Shown here: in pieces, positions 18,845 through 26,542 of the stretch
Position numbering within the stretch: position 1 is the first letter of the stretch
Layout of the letters: each line of letters begins with the position of its first letter
Source of the DNA: Litoreibacter ascidiaceicola
GTDB taxonomy: Bacteria; Pseudomonadota; Alphaproteobacteria; Rhodobacterales; Rhodobacteraceae
Reading direction: 5' to 3'
Assembly (NCBI RefSeq): GCF_900129235.1
Contig: NZ_FQUV01000001.1
Coordinates: 62,001-126,000, forward strand
Length of the DNA: 64,000 bases
Translations under genes and position numbers: made by a program
The notes under the pieces: model-generated
Database searches by the model: none
The model's input: the letters and a program-made list of their open reading frames with translations, nothing else
What the model was told of the DNA's origin: nothing

Positions 18845-18872
18845 AGGACGCGCAGAGTGCGCCGCGCGTCCT
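18845..18872 (-). terminator. Intercistronic hairpin between aglE and aglF
   Basis: A perfect nine-base stem (AGGACGCGC / GCGCGTCCT) with a ten-base loop lies 16 bases after the aglE stop. In the transcript direction it is not followed by a U-run (the T-run is on the other side), so it probably acts as a 3'-end stabiliser or partial attenuator that raises the ratio of binding protein to permease mRNA. Confidence 0.6.
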
Positions 18873-18888
18873 CGTTTTTGTCTAGGGC

Positions 18889-20244
18889 TTACTGGATTGC
18901 GTCCCAGCGGTCCTGTATACCCTTCGCGACATCGGCAGCGTCTGCTCCGGTCACGTAATCCACCATGCCGGTCCAGAACGCACCTGCCCCGATTTCGCCC
19001 GGCATCAAGTCGGATGCGTCGAAACGGAACGTCGTGGCGTTTTGCAGGATTTCACCCTGCGCCCGCGAGCTGTCATCGGCATAAGTCGCAAGATTGACCC
19101 CCGCATGCGCTGTCAGGAAGCCACCTTGGGTCATCCACAACTCATGCGCGATTGGCAGCTTCATGAACTCGATGAACGCATTGGCCGCGTCGGACGGGTT
19201 GGTGATCGCAAACAGCGCCCCTGCTCCGAGAACGGGTTTGCCAAGGTCCTTGTCTGCGTAGGCCGGGAAGTAGAAGAAATCGACGTCCTCGCCCATTTCG
19301 GTGCCTTCAGGGAAGAACGCCGGAATAAACGACGCCTGACGGTGCATGTAACATTTCGGCGGGATCGCAAACAAACCTGCAGGGCTGTCACGGAAATCCG
19401 TGCTGGCCACCGCTGCGGCACCGCCGTCAACATACGCGTCATTGCGGGCAAAAGCGCCGAACTCTTCAATGGCCGCGATCACTTTGGGATCGTCGAACTT
19501 CATCTCGTTGGCGACCCACGCATCATAGTCTTCTGGCGAGGTGGTGCGCAGCATCATGTCTTCGACCCAGTCGGTCGCAGGCCAACCGGTTGCAGCCCCA
19601 GATCCCAAACCGATACACCAAGGTGTGCCGCCGTCTTCGACGATCTGGTCCGTCAGGGCCTTCAGCTCCTCCATCGTCTCTGGAATGTCATAGCCACCCT
19701 CGTCAAACGCTTCGGGCGCGTACCAAACCAGCGACTTTACATCGACACGGTAGAAGAAGCCGTACATCTGGTCAGCGCCGTCTTTGTCAGCGTAAGTGCC
19801 CAGATCAACCCATGACTGGCCTGCCGCGAAGTTGTTGGCGACCCAATCGGCGGTGCCGTCAGCAAGCGGCGTCAACAAGCCTTGGCTGGCCATATCGGCG
19901 GCCAGACCGGGCTGTGGGAACGCGGCCAGGTTCGGCGCGGAGCCGGAGCGCGCGGACACAACAATGTCCTGCTCGAAGCTGTCAGAGCCGGAATAGGTCA
20001 CGTCAGCGCCAGTCGCCGCGTTGAAGTAAGCCATGACCTTCTCGACTTTTTCTTTCTCGTTTCCGGTCCACGCGCCCGTGATGGTCAGCGATTGACCGCT
20101 CAGATCGGTAGCCTCTGCAAACGCGTTGTAGCTGTCCCATGAAAAGTCACCGCCTTCGGAGCCAAAGGCAAGATGGCCGTCGGCAAATGCGGATGAGCTG
20201 CTCAGCGCGATGATGGCCGCCGAGGTGTATAGGCTAAGTTTCAT
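18889..20244 (-). CDS. aglE: Alpha-glucoside ABC transporter substrate-binding protein
   Basis: Periplasmic solute-binding protein, first gene of aglEFGAK. The 451-residue product has a signal peptide (LSLYTSAAIIALSSSSAFA) and the family-1 binding-protein layout: SLTITGAWTGNEKEKVEKVM, ADVTYSGSDSFEQDIVV, AFPQPGLAADMASQGLL, GFFYRVDVKSLVWY and later WPATDWVEDMML. GGGAGG precedes the start. Its promoter region carries one of the two CAAAGCGCTTTG palindromes, 64 bases from the start codon. Confidence 0.92.
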   Translation of the reverse strand: MKLSLYTSAAIIALSSSSAFADGHLAFGSEGGDFSWDSYNAFAEATDLSGQSLTITGAWTGNEKEKVEKVMAYFNAATGADVTYSGSDSFEQDIVVSARSGSAPNLAAFPQPGLAADMASQGLLTPLADGTADWVANNFAAGQSWVDLGTYADKDGADQMYGFFYRVDVKSLVWYAPEAFDEGGYDIPETMEELKALTDQIVEDGGTPWCIGLGSGAATGWPATDWVEDMMLRTTSPEDYDAWVANEMKFDDPKVIAAIEEFGAFARNDAYVDGGAAAVASTDFRDSPAGLFAIPPKCYMHRQASFIPAFFPEGTEMGEDVDFFYFPAYADKDLGKPVLGAGALFAITNPSDAANAFIEFMKLPIAHELWMTQGGFLTAHAGVNLATYADDSSRAQGEILQNATTFRFDASDLMPGEIGAGAFWTGMVDYVTGADAADVAKGIQDRWDAIQ

Positions 20245-20308
20245 AAAATCCTCCCAGTTTCAGCGCGTGCTGCGCCTAAGTATCTTTCGCGCGTTTGAGA
20301 ATCATTTT

Positions 20309-20322
20309 CCAAAGCGCTTTGG
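20309..20322. promoter_or_regulatory. AglR-type operator upstream of aglE
   Basis: CCAAAGCGCTTTGG is a perfect 14-base palindrome with the central CG of LacI-family operators. It shares the ten-base core AAAGCGCTTT, plus flanking C and G, with the box at 20485-20500. It lies 64 bases before the aglE start and 200 bases before aglR, so it probably controls the transport operon. Confidence 0.75.
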
Positions 20323-20484
20323 ATAAACTTAAAAGTGACCTAGCGTCCGGCCTAAGTCAACAAATCGTATTGGCGAGGTAATGTTTTCCTTATCTTTTCT
20401 GCACATGCGAACACTCATTCCGCGACGCAGCGACCAAATCCCCTTTGACCGCACGCCAAACGCCCCCTAATAATTGTATAAATA

Positions 20485-20500
20485 TTCAAAGCGCTTTGAA
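20485..20500. promoter_or_regulatory. AglR-type operator overlapping the aglR leader
   Basis: TTCAAAGCGCTTTGAA is a perfect 16-base palindrome 21 bases before the aglR start codon, just after the AT-rich TTGTATAAATA that may be the -10 region. Its place between promoter and ribosome binding site (GGAGG at 20511) fits autorepression. The core is identical to the aglE-side box; the spacing between centres is 177 bases, which would also allow looping. Confidence 0.75.
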
Positions 20501-20521
20501 AATCGTAATGGAGGCCGTCAG

Positions 20522-21550
20522 ATGAATTTACGTGAACTGTCGGACCTTCTCGGCCTGTCTCAAACCACAGTCAGCCGCGCTTTGAACGGCTACCCCGAGG
20601 TCAAGGAAGCCACCCGCCTTCGCGTGACCGAGGCTGCACGAACCCATAACTACCATCCGAACACCCGCGCCAAAAGTCTGGCGACAGGTCGAACGATGTC
20701 GATCGGCCATGTCATTCCCCTGTCGAACCAGCATGAGATGGTGAATTGCGTGTTCTCGGACTTCATCGCCGGTGCAGGTGAATCCTATGCCCGCCGCGGT
20801 TATGACATGCGCGTGTCAGTGGTGGATGACGCGGATGAAATCGAAGCCTACGAGCGGCTGGCCAGCACCGGAAAGGTTGATGGCGTCATCGTGCATGGGC
20901 CGCGCCTTGATGACGAACGCCTCCCGCTTTTGCACCAGCTGGGTCTGCCCTTCGTTGTCCACGGGCGTTCCAGCGATTGCACCACGCCTTATAGTTGGCT
21001 GGACGTAAACAACCGCTCTGCCCTTCACCGTGCAACCAACTTCTTGCTGGACTTGGGTCACACCCGCATCGGCCTGATCAACGGGATTGAGGAGATGGAT
21101 TTCGCGATGCGCAGGCGCGACGGCTACACCACGGCCCTTGAAGCGCGCGGGATCAAGGTCGATCCCGACCTCACCCATGCGTTCGAGATGACCGAACCTT
21201 TCGGCTACGCCAAAACCCGCGACATGCTGGACTTGAGTGACCCACCCACTGCCGTGATCGCCTCCTCGTTGATCCCAGCCCTCGGCGTCCGCCGTGCGGT
21301 TGAAGAACGCGGCCTAACCATTGGAAAAGACGTGTCTATTATCTGTTTCGATGACGCACTTTCCTATCTGCCGAACGGCGCAGGCTCCCCGATTTTCACA
21401 GCTACACGCTCGTCGGTGCGCGACGCCGGACGGCGCTGCGGCGAGATGTTGATGGACCAGATCGAAGGCCGCACCACTGAGCCCGTCCATGAACTGTGGG
21501 AGGCCGAGCTTGTCGTGGGGCAATCCACTGGCCCTGCCCCAACCCGTTAG
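20522..21550 (+). CDS. aglR: LacI-family transcriptional regulator of the agl operon
   Basis: A 342-residue DNA-binding regulator with sugar-binding domain. Residues 1-50 are the LacI helix-turn-helix and hinge (LRELSDLLGLSQTTVSRALNG), followed by the periplasmic-binding-protein-like effector domain (SIGHVIPLSNQHEM, GVIVHGPRLDD, HTRIGLING, SIICFDDALSYL). ATG 20522 is preferred over the upstream in-frame start at 20474 because GGAGG lies 7-11 bases before it and LacI proteins begin right at the helix-turn-helix. It is divergent from aglE and is followed after ten bases by the GH1 gene. Confidence 0.9.
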   Translation: MNLRELSDLLGLSQTTVSRALNGYPEVKEATRLRVTEAARTHNYHPNTRAKSLATGRTMSIGHVIPLSNQHEMVNCVFSDFIAGAGESYARRGYDMRVSVVDDADEIEAYERLASTGKVDGVIVHGPRLDDERLPLLHQLGLPFVVHGRSSDCTTPYSWLDVNNRSALHRATNFLLDLGHTRIGLINGIEEMDFAMRRRDGYTTALEARGIKVDPDLTHAFEMTEPFGYAKTRDMLDLSDPPTAVIASSLIPALGVRRAVEERGLTIGKDVSIICFDDALSYLPNGAGSPIFTATRSSVRDAGRRCGEMLMDQIEGRTTEPVHELWEAELVVGQSTGPAPTR

Positions 21551-21560
21551 AGGCTCGCAC

Positions 21561-22874
21561 ATGCAGTACACCCGCGCAGACTTCCCCGAAGGTTTCCTGT
21601 TCGCCGCCGCGACCTCGGCCTATCAAATCGAGGGTCACAGCTTTGGCGGGGCCGGACGCACCCATTGGGACGACTTCGCCGCCACACCGGGCAACGTGGT
21701 GCGCGCTGAAAACGGCGCCATCGCCTGTGACCACTACCACCGCTTCGAGGAGGATCTGGACCTAATGGCGGCCATGGGTCTGGACGCCTACCGCTTCTCG
21801 ACCTCTTGGGCGCGGGTCATGCCCGACGGGCGCGGCGCGCCAAATCAACAGGGCCTCGACTTCTATGACCGCCTCGTGGACGCCATGCTGGAGCGCAACC
21901 TGAAACCCATGGCGACGCTCTACCACTGGGAGCTGCCCTCCGCGCTGGCCGATTTGGGCGGTTGGCGCAATCCTGACCTGCCGAAGTGGTTTGGCGACTA
22001 CACCCGCATCATCATGGACCGCATCGGGGACCGCATGTTCTCGGTCGCGCCGATTAACGAGCCTTGGTGCGTCGGCTGGCTCAGCCACTTCCTTGGTCAC
22101 CACGCCCCCGGACTGCGCGACATCCGCGCCACGGCCCATGCAATGCACCACGTCCTGTGCGCCCATGGCCGCGCGGTCGAGGTTCTGCGGGATTTGAACG
22201 TCCAGAATGTCGGTGCGGTGTGCAATTTTGAATACGCCCACCCCGCAAGCGACAGCCAAGCCGACCACGACGCGGCAATGCAATATGACGGCTACTACAA
22301 CCGCTTCTTTCTGGGTGGGTTGTTCAAAGGCGCCTACCCCGACGCCGTCATGGAAGGGTTGGAGCCTCATATGCCAAAGGGCTGGCAGGACGATTTCCCG
22401 CTGATCGGTCAGAAGCTGGATTGGCTCGGGCTGAACTACTACTCTTGCAAGCGTATCGCTGCCACCGATGGTGCATGGCCAGCCCATAAAGAGGTGGAGG
22501 GCCCGTTGCCCAAAACCCAGATGGGCTGGGAGATATACCCAGAAGGCTTGCGTCATTTCCTGACATGGGTGGATGAACACTACACCAAAGGCTTGCCGCT
22601 CTACGTAACCGAAAACGGTATGGCCAATCCCGACACGCCAGACAAACCCGACACGGCGCGCATCGACTACCTCGACCAGCATTTGGGTGCCGCCAGACAC
22701 GCGATTGCCGACGGGGTACCGCTCAAAGGCTATACATTCTGGTCCCTGATGGACAATTACGAATGGGCTTTGGGCTACGAGAAGCGCTTCGGTTTGATCC
22801 ATGTCGACTTCGATACGCTTGAACGCACCCCAAAAGCCTCTTACCACGCCCTTGCACGCGCATTGAAAGCCTGA
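21561..22874 (+). CDS. Beta-glucosidase, glycoside hydrolase family 1
   Basis: A 437-residue cytoplasmic GH1 enzyme releasing glucose from beta-glucosides. It begins with FPEGFLFAAATSAYQIEG and shows the acid/base Glu167 in PINEPWCVGW and nucleophile Glu351 in YVTENGMANPD, plus the aglycone motif FWSLMDNYEWALGY. ATG 21561 is chosen because the homologous start MQYTRADFPEG is there; the frame stays open upstream inside aglR. Spacing of ten bases from aglR and five to glk suggests one transcript aglR-bgl-glk, so the regulon handles both alpha- and beta-glucosides. Confidence 0.93.
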   Translation: MQYTRADFPEGFLFAAATSAYQIEGHSFGGAGRTHWDDFAATPGNVVRAENGAIACDHYHRFEEDLDLMAAMGLDAYRFSTSWARVMPDGRGAPNQQGLDFYDRLVDAMLERNLKPMATLYHWELPSALADLGGWRNPDLPKWFGDYTRIIMDRIGDRMFSVAPINEPWCVGWLSHFLGHHAPGLRDIRATAHAMHHVLCAHGRAVEVLRDLNVQNVGAVCNFEYAHPASDSQADHDAAMQYDGYYNRFFLGGLFKGAYPDAVMEGLEPHMPKGWQDDFPLIGQKLDWLGLNYYSCKRIAATDGAWPAHKEVEGPLPKTQMGWEIYPEGLRHFLTWVDEHYTKGLPLYVTENGMANPDTPDKPDTARIDYLDQHLGAARHAIADGVPLKGYTFWSLMDNYEWALGYEKRFGLIHVDFDTLERTPKASYHALARALKA

Positions 22875-22879
22875 CCGAT

Positions 22880-23851
22880 ATGAACCGTCCAGCAAATACC
22901 TATTCCCTCGTCGCCGACATCGGGGGCACCAACACCCGCGTGGCTTTGGCGGAGGGCACCCGGCTGTTGACCGAAACCGTGACCCGCTACGCCAATGTGG
23001 ACTACCCGGGGCTGGAGTCGGTGTTGAACGCCTATATCGACGCGCAGCAGGTTGACTGCAAAGCCGCTTGCGTGGCCTTAGCGGGTCCGGTCAAAGACGG
23101 GCGCGGCTCGATGACCAATCTTGATTGGGAACTGGACGAGGCAACGCTGGCACGCGCCACCCGCTCCGAAACCACTTGCCTGTTAAATGATCTTCAGGCC
23201 CAAGGTCACGCCTTGGGGGCGTTGCCAGACGGGGCTGTGACGCAACTAATCGCCTCCGCCGAGGCCAAGCACGACCCGAACGCCACGAAACTGGTCATCG
23301 GGGTCGGAACCGGGTTCAACATCGCCCCCGTCTACGAAACCCGTGGCGGGCGGCATGTCCCGCCATCGGAAAGTGGTCACGCCAACCTGCCCTTGCGATC
23401 CGACCGCGAGCTGCGGCTGGCCCAGTATTTCGAAACCGCCCATGGTTTCCCCGCCGTGGAAGACATGATCTCCGGCCGCGGGCTGGAGCGGGTCTATGCG
23501 TGGTTGGGGATCGAGGCGAACGACCCGCGCGAAGCCCGCGCGGCCGAAATCATGGCGGCGTTTGAAAACGGCACCGACCCGCGGGCGCGCGAAGCGGCCG
23601 AGATGTTCGTGCGGATGCTTGGCACAGTCGCAGGGAACCTGTCTTTGATCCATCTGCCTTTTGGCGGTGTTTTCTTCTCTGGCGGCGTAGCGCGGGCTTT
23701 TGCGCGGCATTTCGTGCCTTTGGGCTTTGCCGAGGCCTTCCGCGACAAAGGGCGCTTCGCGGGGTTTATGCACAACTTCGAGGTTGGTGTCATTGAAGAT
23801 GACTTTGCGGCGCTGACAGGCTGCGCGACCTATCTGGCAGGCTTGGAATGA
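22880..23851 (+). CDS. glk: Glucokinase
   Basis: Phosphorylates glucose freed by AglA and the GH1 enzyme to glucose 6-phosphate, feeding the Entner-Doudoroff genes nearby. The 323-residue product has the phosphate motif VADIGGTNTRVALAEG, LAGPVKDGR, the glucose-binding TNLDWELDE and NDLQAQGHAL, VIGVGTGFNIA and the PPSESGHANLPL block of bacterial Glk (PF02685 type). The stop is followed by a weak seven-base inverted repeat (23850-23878) without a T-run. Confidence 0.93.
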   Translation: MNRPANTYSLVADIGGTNTRVALAEGTRLLTETVTRYANVDYPGLESVLNAYIDAQQVDCKAACVALAGPVKDGRGSMTNLDWELDEATLARATRSETTCLLNDLQAQGHALGALPDGAVTQLIASAEAKHDPNATKLVIGVGTGFNIAPVYETRGGRHVPPSESGHANLPLRSDRELRLAQYFETAHGFPAVEDMISGRGLERVYAWLGIEANDPREARAAEIMAAFENGTDPRAREAAEMFVRMLGTVAGNLSLIHLPFGGVFFSGGVARAFARHFVPLGFAEAFRDKGRFAGFMHNFEVGVIEDDFAALTGCATYLAGLE

Positions 23852-23932
23852 CGCCTTCTTGGTGAGTCTCCAGGCGTCGCGACCTACGCCACGTAGTTGC
23901 CCTAAAACCCTCGAAACCAGCGTCCTCACGGG

Positions 23933-23950
23933 TGTGAATTTGCTTTCACA
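23933..23950. promoter_or_regulatory. Dyad TGTGAA-N6-TTCACA upstream of the eCIS operon
   Basis: Perfect six-base arms separated by six bases make an 18-base dyad 429 bases before the sheath start. A further TTCAC half-site follows at about 23955. The form resembles operators of CRP/FNR- or GntR-type regulators, though the CRP spacing would be N6 between TGTGA and TCACA and here it is N8. Candidate control site for the injection system. Confidence 0.4.
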
Positions 23951-24002
23951 TCTTATTCACGCCAACTAACACACTGTTTTTAATGACATTAACCACCGAC
24001 GC

Positions 24003-24017
24003 TTAACGTAAGGTTAA
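24003..24017. promoter_or_regulatory. Dyad TTAAC-N5-GTTAA upstream of the eCIS operon
   Basis: A perfect inverted repeat of five-base arms with a five-base spacer, inside an AT-rich stretch containing several TTAA words. Its place between the 23933 dyad and the hairpin at 24059 fits a promoter-proximal operator. No cognate regulator gene is adjacent. Confidence 0.35.
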
Positions 24018-24058
24018 CTTGGGTCTTGCCCGATCTACGGGGAATATCGCAGAGTTTT

Positions 24059-24096
24059 CGTCATAAGCGAAGAGTGAACCGCTTATTTTTATGACG
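24059..24096. other. Bulged hairpin in the eCIS leader
   Basis: CGTCATAAGCG pairs with CGCTT and ATGACG across a ten-base loop; the 3' arm is interrupted by ATTTTT, giving an eleven-pair stem with a six-base bulge. The bulge also supplies a T-run after the inner stem, so the element could act as a weak terminator or switch between two pairings. Confidence 0.4.
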
Positions 24097-24378
24097 TAAC
24101 TCTACTTGCCGCCCGGCCGCACTGCTTTCGACGAGGATTACCCCTTTGCAGGCTGTCGGGCACCGCAAGCTCCGCGTTACGGCACGCTCAGGTGCCCCCC
24201 AGCACCGTCCCAATTCGTGCCGCAGCGTTTGGTCCTCTTGTGTGGTTCTCCCCCACACCAGAGGACCTGCGGGCTTCGCCGTACCGGCAAACCAATCTAA
24301 TGCCACCTGTTCCGTGCCTGACGGCTCGGGGCCGGACCAAAACTGCTGACATTCATGCTGCCAAGGAGCCAGAGCCCC

Positions 24379-25974
24379 ATGTATCAACACCCCGGCGTCT
24401 ACATCGAACACGTCCCCTCAAATGCGTTGGCCATAGAAGCGGCCTCGACCTCCGTCACAGCCTTTATCGGTCATGTGCGGCGCGGCGCGCCCGTGACCAA
24501 ATCCGGCGGCACGCCCACCTTCATCACCTCGCCGTCTCAATACACCACGCTGTTTGGACCTGGTGACGGATCGGCAGGCGGGGTGAAGAACCTTGCGGCA
24601 GACAAAGTGGATTACTTCGGGTTGGCGGTGAACGCCTATTTCGCCAATGGCGGCACCAAGGCCTATATCGTTCCGGTCCAAGGGTCGGGTGGCACCAAAG
24701 CCTCCGCTCAACTGAAGATATCCGGCGCGACGGACCCGAAATCGGTGGCGGTCACCGCCAAGGACAACGGCACATGGGCTAACGATCTCATGGTGACGAT
24801 GTCCAGCGACAAGGACGCCAAGACCTTCTCCATCACCGTTGGAACATGGGCCGCCCAGCCCGATGGGACCAAAAAACTTGATCAGGTCATCGAGAGCTTT
24901 ACCGGCCTTGAGTGGGAAGTTGGCGACGGAACTGCCGCCGCAAAGCTGAAAGCCGCGACCGATCTGGCAACCGAAACCATCAAGAAGGGCTCTACCCTGA
25001 TTGAGGTCGCGTTCGGTGCCGATGTCGACATGCCTTCATCTGACAAAGAGGTGAGCGACATCACCACAAGCGGTGCAGACACCGCAGCCCCCGCAAAGGC
25101 GCAATATACCGAAGCACTGGGACAGCTTGAGGATTACCGTGATGTCTCCATCATCGTGCTGCCTGATGTAAAACCCGATACCGCCGGCAAGGTCATCTAT
25201 CAGGAAGCCATCGGCCATTCCGAAAAGATGCAAAACCGGATGGTCATCGTCGATCCGGGCGACGCGGCGATCACCACACCCAAGGAAGCCAAGGACGCGG
25301 TTTTCACCAACTCGCCCTATGCCGCGCTGTATTACCCGCGCGTCAATATCGGCAACCCGCATTTCGACGCGGAGCTTGCCCCTGACCAACCCCGCAGCTT
25401 CCCCGTTGGCCCTGCTGCCGTGGCCGCAGGCATGTGGGCGCGGATTGATGGCACCCGCGGCGTCTGGAAAGCCCCCGCAGGTCTGGAGGCCGGTGTGCGT
25501 GGCACGTTCGGCCCCGAACGGCTGATCGGCAATGGCGTGCAGGACAACCTCAACGAATGGGGTGTGAACTGCCTGCGCTCCATCACCGGCCCGACGGTCA
25601 TTTGGGGTGCACGCACCACCGCGACGAAGGCCAAACCGCAATACCGGTATATCTCGGTCCGACGGACGCAAAACATGATCGGTGAAAGCCTCTACAATGC
25701 CTTGCAGGCCGTGGTGTTCGAGCCGAACGATCACAAGCTTTGGGGCGGATTACGCGCCTCGGTCGGCAACTTCATGGATGGGCTGCACCGCTCTGGCGCC
25801 TTTCAGGGCGAAAAAGCCAGCGACGCCTATTTCGTCAATTGCGGCTTGGGCTCCACCATGACGCAAGGCGACATTGATGCAGGTATCGTGCGGGTTGCCG
25901 TAGGGTTCGCGCCGTTGAAACCCGCCGAGTTTGTCGTTGTCCAGATCAGCCAGAAAGTCGGGCAGACGGCTTAG
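24379..25974 (+). CDS. Contractile injection system tail sheath protein
   Basis: Forms the contractile outer sheath of a phage-tail-like particle. The 531-residue product starts YQHPGVYIEHVPS, the typical sheath N-terminus that meets the neighbouring subunit, and ends with the conserved sheath core (WGGLRASVGNFMDGLHRSGAF, FVNCGLGSTMTQGDIDAG, VVQISQK). Residues about 80-240 are an insertion domain with variable sequence. ATG 24379 is preferred over upstream frames on homology and AAGGAG. It is the first gene of the array; only one sheath gene is present, unlike Afp/PVC systems with several. Confidence 0.95.
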   Translation: MYQHPGVYIEHVPSNALAIEAASTSVTAFIGHVRRGAPVTKSGGTPTFITSPSQYTTLFGPGDGSAGGVKNLAADKVDYFGLAVNAYFANGGTKAYIVPVQGSGGTKASAQLKISGATDPKSVAVTAKDNGTWANDLMVTMSSDKDAKTFSITVGTWAAQPDGTKKLDQVIESFTGLEWEVGDGTAAAKLKAATDLATETIKKGSTLIEVAFGADVDMPSSDKEVSDITTSGADTAAPAKAQYTEALGQLEDYRDVSIIVLPDVKPDTAGKVIYQEAIGHSEKMQNRMVIVDPGDAAITTPKEAKDAVFTNSPYAALYYPRVNIGNPHFDAELAPDQPRSFPVGPAAVAAGMWARIDGTRGVWKAPAGLEAGVRGTFGPERLIGNGVQDNLNEWGVNCLRSITGPTVIWGARTTATKAKPQYRYISVRRTQNMIGESLYNALQAVVFEPNDHKLWGGLRASVGNFMDGLHRSGAFQGEKASDAYFVNCGLGSTMTQGDIDAGIVRVAVGFAPLKPAEFVVVQISQKVGQTA

Positions 25975-26029
25975 GGCCGACAGCGTGAACTTTCAGACCT
26001 AAAGCATTTCCGAAAAAGGATTTTATCCA

Positions 26030-26542
26030 ATGCCAGCCCCTATGTTTCCTGCCAATGCCCACCGCTATGACCCTTACCGGACCTTCAAGTTCCAAGTTGT
26101 GATCGGTGGTAAAACCATCGCAGGCTTGTCGAAGATGGGCGCCCTGAAAAAGACCACCGAGGTGGTCAACTGGCGCGCTGCCGGTGATCCCAGCTACCAA
26201 CGCGCCATGCCCGGCGGCACCAAGTTCGAGAACGTCACGCTGGAGCAAGGCCTCAGCCATGACCCCGCGTTCGAAGAATGGGCCAATTCCGTCAACAACG
26301 TGGCCGATGGTGACGCAGGCATGAGCCTTCTGAACTTCCGCCGCGACGTGGTGATCAATGTGCTGAACCTGCAAGGCACACCGGCCATTTCCTATGTGCT
26401 TCGTCGGGCCTTCGTAACCGAATACCAAGCCCTCCCTGAACTGGACTCAAACAGCATGAATGCCGTTGGAATTCAGTCTGTTACCCTCGCCTATGAAGGT
26501 TTCACCCGTGACGCCGCTGTGGCCGAGCCCGCAGAGTCCTAA
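26030..26542 (+). CDS. Contractile injection system inner tube protein
   Basis: Forms the inner tube pushed out upon contraction. The 170-residue product has the family's layout: HRYDPYRTFKFQVVIGGKTIAGLSKMG, then EVVNWRAAGDPSYQRAMPG and FENVTLEQGLSHDPAFEEW, matching the T4 gp19/Afp1-type conserved-hypothetical tube family. AAGGA lies 11 bases before the start. It is separated by 55 bases from the sheath gene, the largest gap inside the array, and overlaps the next start by one base (TAATG). Confidence 0.93.
   Translation: MPAPMFPANAHRYDPYRTFKFQVVIGGKTIAGLSKMGALKKTTEVVNWRAAGDPSYQRAMPGGTKFENVTLEQGLSHDPAFEEWANSVNNVADGDAGMSLLNFRRDVVINVLNLQGTPAISYVLRRAFVTEYQALPELDSNSMNAVGIQSVTLAYEGFTRDAAVAEPAES

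Larger units (their letters stand above)
23852..24378 (+). other. Long non-coding leader between glk and the eCIS operon
   Basis: This 527-base stretch has no convincing gene. Its first part (about 23930-24110) is AT-richer and holds two dyads and a bulged hairpin (listed separately), typical of a promoter region. The second part (24110-24355) is GC-rich without any reading frame that shows codon bias or a known motif; it may be a long 5' leader of the injection-system transcript or a decayed gene. A ribosome binding site AAGGAG at about 24360 precedes the sheath start. Confidence 0.6.

Noticed and set aside
23850-23878. Inverted repeat GACGCCT/AGGCGTC as a glk terminator
   Set aside because: Loop of 15 bases and no T-run afterwards; too weak to call a terminator.
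23852-24378. Search for a tRNA or attachment site that could explain insertion of the eCIS locus
   Set aside because: No cloverleaf-like sequence, TTC-loop motif or direct repeat matching the far end (near 52430) was found by eye.
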